From assembly GCA_007117185.1 (NCBI GenBank), contig SKHA01000054.1, forward strand, positions 1-9,540: 9,540 nucleotides of DNA, given 5' to 3'. This DNA comes from Spirochaeta sp. (GTDB taxonomy: Bacteria; Spirochaetota; Spirochaetia; DSM-27196; Alkalispirochaetaceae). The position numbers and the translations under genes are program-made. Shown piece after piece: positions 6,744 through 9,540 of the stretch. The notes under the pieces were generated by a model. That model was given only the letters and a program-made list of their open reading frames with translations, did no database searches and was not told where the DNA came from. Numbering within the stretch: the first letter of the stretch is position 1; every line of letters begins with the position of its first letter.

Positions 6744-7723
6744 TGTTCTGTGTCTCCTTTTCGCAGTTGTTCCAGAACGCGGTCCGTCCGCAGCGCGCTG
6801 GCGCCGGTGCTGGGGCTGGTACCGATTCCCAGAAGATCGTTGGTCACCATTTGTATGAGGGGTTGCTGCACGTGCTCCGGAGGATCAAAGAAGCTCCGCT
6901 TTTCACCCGCCCCGGTTTGTACAACCACCGGTCCGGCCACATCAAGAACAGACAGGGTCATCCTGCCCGTGCTTCCGTATATGAGAATGTAGTCTTCTTC
7001 GCGGTCGGCGGCGAAACACCAGCTGCCGCTGCCGTGGACGCCGGTTTCGTGCAGCCACGTACCGGTCACCATATCCTCCACCTGGTACAGGCCACCCTGG
7101 TTGGAGGCGATACCGTGGACCTGCCCGATTGGGCCGAAGTAGAAATCCAGCAGGTCCAGCCCGTGAGAACCAACATCCATGATCAGACCGCCCCCGGAAA
7201 GCTCCGGGCGAACCCGCCAGGGCAGCTGCCCGTTCGCGTCGGGCCCGACAACGGCGGCATGCAGCGAAATGTGAACGTGTCGGACCTGGCCGATCGCCCC
7301 TTCCTTCAGCATGGTGGCCACGGTACGGTACTTCTCCAGGCCCCGGCGGTAGTAGGCGACGTGGAGCGGGATCCCCGCTTCTTCACAGATCTGTACCGTC
7401 TTCCGGCTCGCTTCGTATCCGGTGGCCATCGGCTTTTCCACGTAGATCGGTTTACCCGCCCGGGCCACCAGTTGGATGATCTCAAGGTGAGCCGCAGGTG
7501 GGGTAGCAATATATACTGCGTCCACCTCCGGGTCGGCGATAAGCTGCTCCGCGTCGTCGTACCACCGCGCCACACCGTGGCGACTGGCGTAGTCCCGGGC
7601 CAGCGCGCCGTTCCGCCGCATCACCGCCACCAGCTCAGAACCGGAGGCTTTTTGAAATCCAGGACCGCTCTTTTTCTCGGTTACGTCACCGCACCCGACA
7701 ATTCCCCACCGTAACTTCTTCAT
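6740..7723 (-). CDS. Gfo/Idh/MocA family NAD(P)-dependent oxidoreductase
   Basis: A 327-residue protein with the two-domain Gfo/Idh/MocA layout. The N-terminal Rossmann domain begins WGIVGCGDV (glycines 7, 10, 12), followed by YIATPPAAH (71-79) and VEKPMA (95-100); the lysine of EKP binds cofactor and often takes part in catalysis. The C-terminal alpha/beta domain carries GGGLIMDVGSHGLDLLDF (177-194) with D183 and H187, the usual active-site pair. The family oxidises or reduces sugars, inositols and glycosides at hydroxyl positions; which one cannot be told here. The Shine-Dalgarno AAGGCGG lies 7 nt before the ATG. It is the first gene of an operon with the yiaL-like gene, divergent from gntR, and its promoter is overlapped by operator-like dyads. 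Confidence 0.9.
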   Translation of the reverse strand: MKKLRWGIVGCGDVTEKKSGPGFQKASGSELVAVMRRNGALARDYASRHGVARWYDDAEQLIADPEVDAVYIATPPAAHLEIIQLVARAGKPIYVEKPMATGYEASRKTVQICEEAGIPLHVAYYRRGLEKYRTVATMLKEGAIGQVRHVHISLHAAVVGPDANGQLPWRVRPELSGGGLIMDVGSHGLDLLDFYFGPIGQVHGIASNQGGLYQVEDMVTGTWLHETGVHGSGSWCFAADREEDYILIYGSTGRMTLSVLDVAGPVVVQTGAGEKRSFFDPPEHVQQPLIQMVTNDLLGIGTSPSTGASALRTDRVLEQLRKGDTEQ

Positions 7724-7735
7724 ACCGAAACCGCC

Positions 7736-7751
7736 TTATGACATGACATTA
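7736..7751. promoter_or_regulatory. Overlapping operator-like half copies over the gfo -10 region
   Basis: Read on the minus strand, TAATGTCATGT (7751-7741) and TCATGTCATAA (7746-7736) each match the perfect dyad TAATGTCATTA found before the YiaK-like gene at 9 of 11 positions, and overlap by six bases. The first runs into the gfo -10 box TATAAT (7753-7748) and covers the predicted gfo start point. Candidate GntR-protein site, inferred from repetition and position. Confidence 0.5.
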
Positions 7752-7776
7752 TAATATTCTAAAAAGACATTAACAA
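7748..7776 (-). promoter_or_regulatory. Promoter of the gfo-yiaL operon
   Basis: On the minus strand, TTGTTA (7776-7771), a 17-bp spacer and a perfect TATAAT (7753-7748) point to a start at about 7741. The leader is roughly 18 nt and carries the AAGGCGG ribosome binding site. Its -35 box occupies nearly the same base pairs as the -35 of the opposite gntR promoter. Confidence 0.75.
7762..7772. promoter_or_regulatory. Third operator-like copy over both -35 boxes
   Basis: On the minus strand, TAATGTCTTTT (7772-7762) matches TAATGTCATTA at 9 of 11 positions. Its GACATTA core on the plus strand (7766-7772) lies exactly 21 bp, about two DNA turns, from the same core at 7745-7751. It overlaps the -35 boxes of gntR and gfo, which would allow autorepression. 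Confidence 0.4.
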
Positions 7777-7798
7777 GGTTGGAATCCTGTAGTATGAT
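7770..7798 (+). promoter_or_regulatory. Promoter of the gntR-type regulator gene
   Basis: TTAACA (7770-7775), a 17-bp spacer and TATGAT (7793-7798) form a good sigma70-type promoter. The start would fall near 7805, only a few bases before the ATG at 7810, and no Shine-Dalgarno sequence lies between. Confidence 0.7.
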
Positions 7799-7809
7799 AA
7801 TTGGCGATT

Positions 7810-8571
7810 ATGAGTCTTATTGAGAAGAGCATCGACAAAACGATACCTGTTCCTCTCTACTACCAGCTCAAACAGCATCTGAAGGAACACATCAACAACT
7901 GCAACGTTGGCGATGCGATCCCCACTGAGACTGAGCTGTGTGACCACTTCGACGTAAGTCGCCCGACGGTGCGCCAGGCGATCGCCGAGCTGGTCACTGA
8001 GGGGCACCTCACCCGCAGCAAGGGCAAAGGCACCTTCGTGACCAAACCCAAAGTGCAGCGGGACTTCGTTTTCGCGATGCGCAGCTTCAACCGGGAGATG
8101 CGCGAACACGGCAAGACCCCGGCGACCCGGGTCCTCAACCTGGAGATGAGCAGCGCCAGCGCCACCGTGGCGGCGCAGCTGAAGGTCAACACGGGAGACC
8201 AGATCATATTTCTCCGGCGGCTGCGTTTTGCCGACGGGCTGCCCCTGATGCTGGTGAACACCTTTCTCCCTGCCAGCCTGCTTCCGGGATTTCTCGAACA
8301 CGACCTTGAGAAAAACGCCCTGCACGAGACGCTGAAAGAGACGTACAACCTTGACCTTATCAGGGGGATCCGCGCGGTTGAGGCGATCGCCGCCCCGGAC
8401 GAGGAGGCGCGGCTCCTGGAGATCAACGCCGGTGCCCCGGTACAGTACATGGAAAGCACTTTTTTCACGGAAGATGAGACGCCGGTGGAGTTTTCCATGG
8501 CGTGGTATCGCGGGGATCACAGCCGATTTGTCATCGAACTGCACCCCGCGACACAATGGTCGCGGCTGTGA
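7810..8571 (+). CDS. GntR-family transcriptional regulator with UTRA domain (HutC subfamily)
   Basis: A 253-residue regulator. The N-terminal winged helix begins PVPLYYQLKQHLKEHI, has IPTETELCDHFDVSRPTVRQAI as the helix-turn-helix with S50-RPTVR-Q56 on the recognition helix, and ends in the wing GHLTRSKGKGTFV (65-77). The rest, from FVFAMRSFNREMREHGKTPATRV to SMAWYRGDHSRFVIEL, is a UTRA effector domain, which in this subfamily binds small metabolites, often sugar phosphates or acids. A TTG at 7801 is in frame but lies inside the promoter, so ATG 7810 is used. It diverges from gfo and converges on dctQ with a 4-bp gap. Its position and the repeated dyads around it mark it as the local regulator, most likely a repressor relieved by a substrate or intermediate. 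Confidence 0.92.
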   Translation: MSLIEKSIDKTIPVPLYYQLKQHLKEHINNCNVGDAIPTETELCDHFDVSRPTVRQAIAELVTEGHLTRSKGKGTFVTKPKVQRDFVFAMRSFNREMREHGKTPATRVLNLEMSSASATVAAQLKVNTGDQIIFLRRLRFADGLPLMLVNTFLPASLLPGFLEHDLEKNALHETLKETYNLDLIRGIRAVEAIAAPDEEARLLEINAGAPVQYMESTFFTEDETPVEFSMAWYRGDHSRFVIELHPATQWSRL

Positions 8572-8575
8572 ATAA

Positions 8576-9121
8576 TCAGGTCGGCTCGCTGGCCGATTCT
8601 CCCATGATGCGACGCACCGCATACCCCACCACGTTAAGTGACTGCAGCCCAATCAGCAGAAATCCGCTGGGCAGAAGCAGACGCGGCCAGAACACGATAA
8701 AGAAGCCACTGGGGCTGTACTCAAAGCGACCCATGTCGGCAAAGAGGTAGCCTGCGGTGATCATCATGTAGCAGTAGTACAGCAACAGCAGGTTTGCCAG
8801 GATAACAAACCCCGGTGCGACGATGTCGGCCAGGGCCCCACCGCGTTTTCGCAGCTGATCCTGCAGCAGGTTCACCTGCATGTGCCCGGAGTAGCGCAGA
8901 CAGGTACTGCTTCCCCACAACCCCACCAGAGCACTGAGATAGCCGGCACCCTCGGTGAGCCAGAAAAACGGCCGGTTGATGACGTACCGACTGGCCACCG
9001 AGAGCAACAGCAGCAGGAACATCAGCAAGATGCCTGCTGCCAGTACCATCTGGACGACCTGATCGATACGTCGTGTCGCCCGATCGTAGCCGTCGAAGAT
9101 TCTTAGTATTGTGGCTTTCAT
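8576..9121 (-). CDS. TRAP transporter small membrane subunit (DctQ-type)
   Basis: A 181-residue protein with four membrane helices, the layout of DctQ subunits: about residues 20-45 (VLAAGILLMFLLLLLSVA), 57-75, 100-124 and 138-165. The loop after helix 1, SRYVINRPFFWLTEGAGYL, is the family's typical region, normally read as 'R.v.n..i.W.eE'. With the large subunit and a periplasmic binding protein it drives sodium-coupled uptake of organic acids. The ATG overlaps the dctM stop as ATGA, and GGAGGG lies 5 nt upstream, inside dctM. The gene order is thus large then small subunit, the reverse of the common small-then-large order. It is the last gene of the TRAP operon and ends 4 bp from gntR's stop. 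Confidence 0.87.
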   Translation of the reverse strand: MKATILRIFDGYDRATRRIDQVVQMVLAAGILLMFLLLLLSVASRYVINRPFFWLTEGAGYLSALVGLWGSSTCLRYSGHMQVNLLQDQLRKRGGALADIVAPGFVILANLLLLYYCYMMITAGYLFADMGRFEYSPSGFFIVFWPRLLLPSGFLLIGLQSLNVVGYAVRRIMGESASEPT

Positions 9122-9540
9122 CCCAACCCTCCAAGCTGCATCAGTCGCGGCAACGTCTCGCTGATCGCCGGGACAAGAACGATGAGAACGGTCACGGCGA
9201 ACTCCTGAATCACGAAGGGCCAGACGTATTTTATCTCATCCACCAGATCAACCTTGCCCACCAGCGCCGCGGTGAGAAGCGTTCCACCTACCGGGGGTGT
9301 CATGTGGCCGATACCCAGTACCATGATGAGGATCATACCGGTGTGAACGGGGCTGAAGCCGAGCTGGGTGGTGAAGACGGGCACCAGGATCGGTCCGAAC
9401 ATCAGAACGTTGGCGGTCCTTCCGATGAACATACCGGCAATGAAGAGATCCACCAACACGAGCATGACGATACCGAAACGGCTGTCGGTGACACTGAGCA
9501 GCGCCTGGGAGACGTTAGCCGGAATGTTGGGCCGGGTGAC
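9118..9540 (-). CDS. TRAP transporter large membrane subunit (DctM-type), C-terminal part, 5' end outside window
   Basis: The frame is open on the minus strand from 9540 to a TGA at 9120-9118, giving 140 residues of the C-terminal end. It matches the last third of DctM subunits: the helix MLVLVDLFIAGMFIGRTANVLMFGPILVPV, then LGFSPVHTGMILIMVLGIGHMTPPVGGTLL, which includes the family's TPPVG hallmark, then the KVDLVDEIKYVWPFVI segment and a final hydrophobic helix. DctM forms the ion and substrate pathway in the inner membrane. An internal ATG at 9465 is not a start, since coding sequence continues upstream without a break. The substrate-binding protein gene is expected beyond the window edge, upstream of this gene. 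Confidence 0.88.
   Translation of the reverse strand, partial: VTRPNIPANVSQALLSVTDSRFGIVMLVLVDLFIAGMFIGRTANVLMFGPILVPVFTTQLGFSPVHTGMILIMVLGIGHMTPPVGGTLLTAALVGKVDLVDEIKYVWPFVIQEFAVTVLIVLVPAISETLPRLMQLGGLG

Noticed and set aside
6743..7714. A 323-codon open frame on the plus strand opposite the Gfo/Idh gene
   Set aside because: It is an antisense shadow: the Gfo/Idh motifs lie on the minus strand, and the plus-strand product is low-complexity and unrecognised.
7759..8652. A 297-codon open frame on the minus strand opposite gntR
   Set aside because: It runs through the gntR promoter and into the dctQ 3' end. The GntR/UTRA product on the plus strand is unmistakable.
1..9540. CRISPR arrays, tRNA/rRNA genes, insertion sequences, phage genes, riboswitches
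   Set aside because: No regularly spaced repeats, tRNA-like sequences, transposase or phage motifs were seen. All intergenic regions are about 100 bp or shorter and are explained by promoters and operators.

Overview
The window has a moderately high GC content and is densely coded, with no gap longer than about 100 bp. It looks like the chromosome of a free-living bacterium. No marker gene fixes the taxon. A membrane-anchored AraC-type regulator, a TRAP transporter, very short convergent junctions and several genes that appear to lack leaders would suit a free-living spirochaete-like or similar anaerobe, but that is a guess.

Left part (1-4397). The 3' end of a PxpC/KipA-like carboxyltransferase-fold gene is followed by a membrane-embedded AraC-family regulator (both +). 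Tail to tail with the regulator is a 12-TM MFS transporter (-). The transporter diverges from a two-gene operon (+) made of a class I SAM-dependent methyltransferase and a DUF1801 protein, which overlap by ATGA.

Right part (4408-9540). This is a coherent sugar-acid or keto-acid catabolic locus. On the minus strand, in order of transcription, are a TRAP large subunit (DctM, cut by the window edge) overlapping a TRAP small subunit (DctQ), then a Gfo/Idh/MocA oxidoreductase overlapping a YhcH/YjgK/YiaL protein, then a YiaK-like 2,3-diketo-L-gulonate reductase family enzyme and an SDR dehydrogenase. A GntR/UTRA (HutC-type) repressor gene lies on the plus strand between the TRAP genes and the oxidoreductase genes. 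TRAP transporter, YiaK and YiaL together recall the enteric yiaKLMNOPQRS locus. Here, however, a Gfo/Idh enzyme and an SDR are present, and no kinase, decarboxylase or epimerase is visible.

Regulation can be read from the DNA. The gntR/gfo intergenic region holds two good sigma70-type promoters arranged back to back with overlapping -35 boxes. The yiaK-like gene has its own strong promoter (TTGACA-N17-TACTAT). Both regions carry copies of the same dyad, TAATG-T-CATTA or close variants, placed over the -10, -35 or start point. The simplest model is that the GntR protein binds this dyad, represses itself, gfo-yiaL and yiaK-SDR, and is released by a pathway intermediate. A second general pattern is that four promoter-proximal genes (AraC, MFS, methyltransferase, gntR) start only 6-11 nt after a -10 box and have no Shine-Dalgarno sequence. 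The operon-internal genes, and the enzyme genes with leaders, have clear ones.
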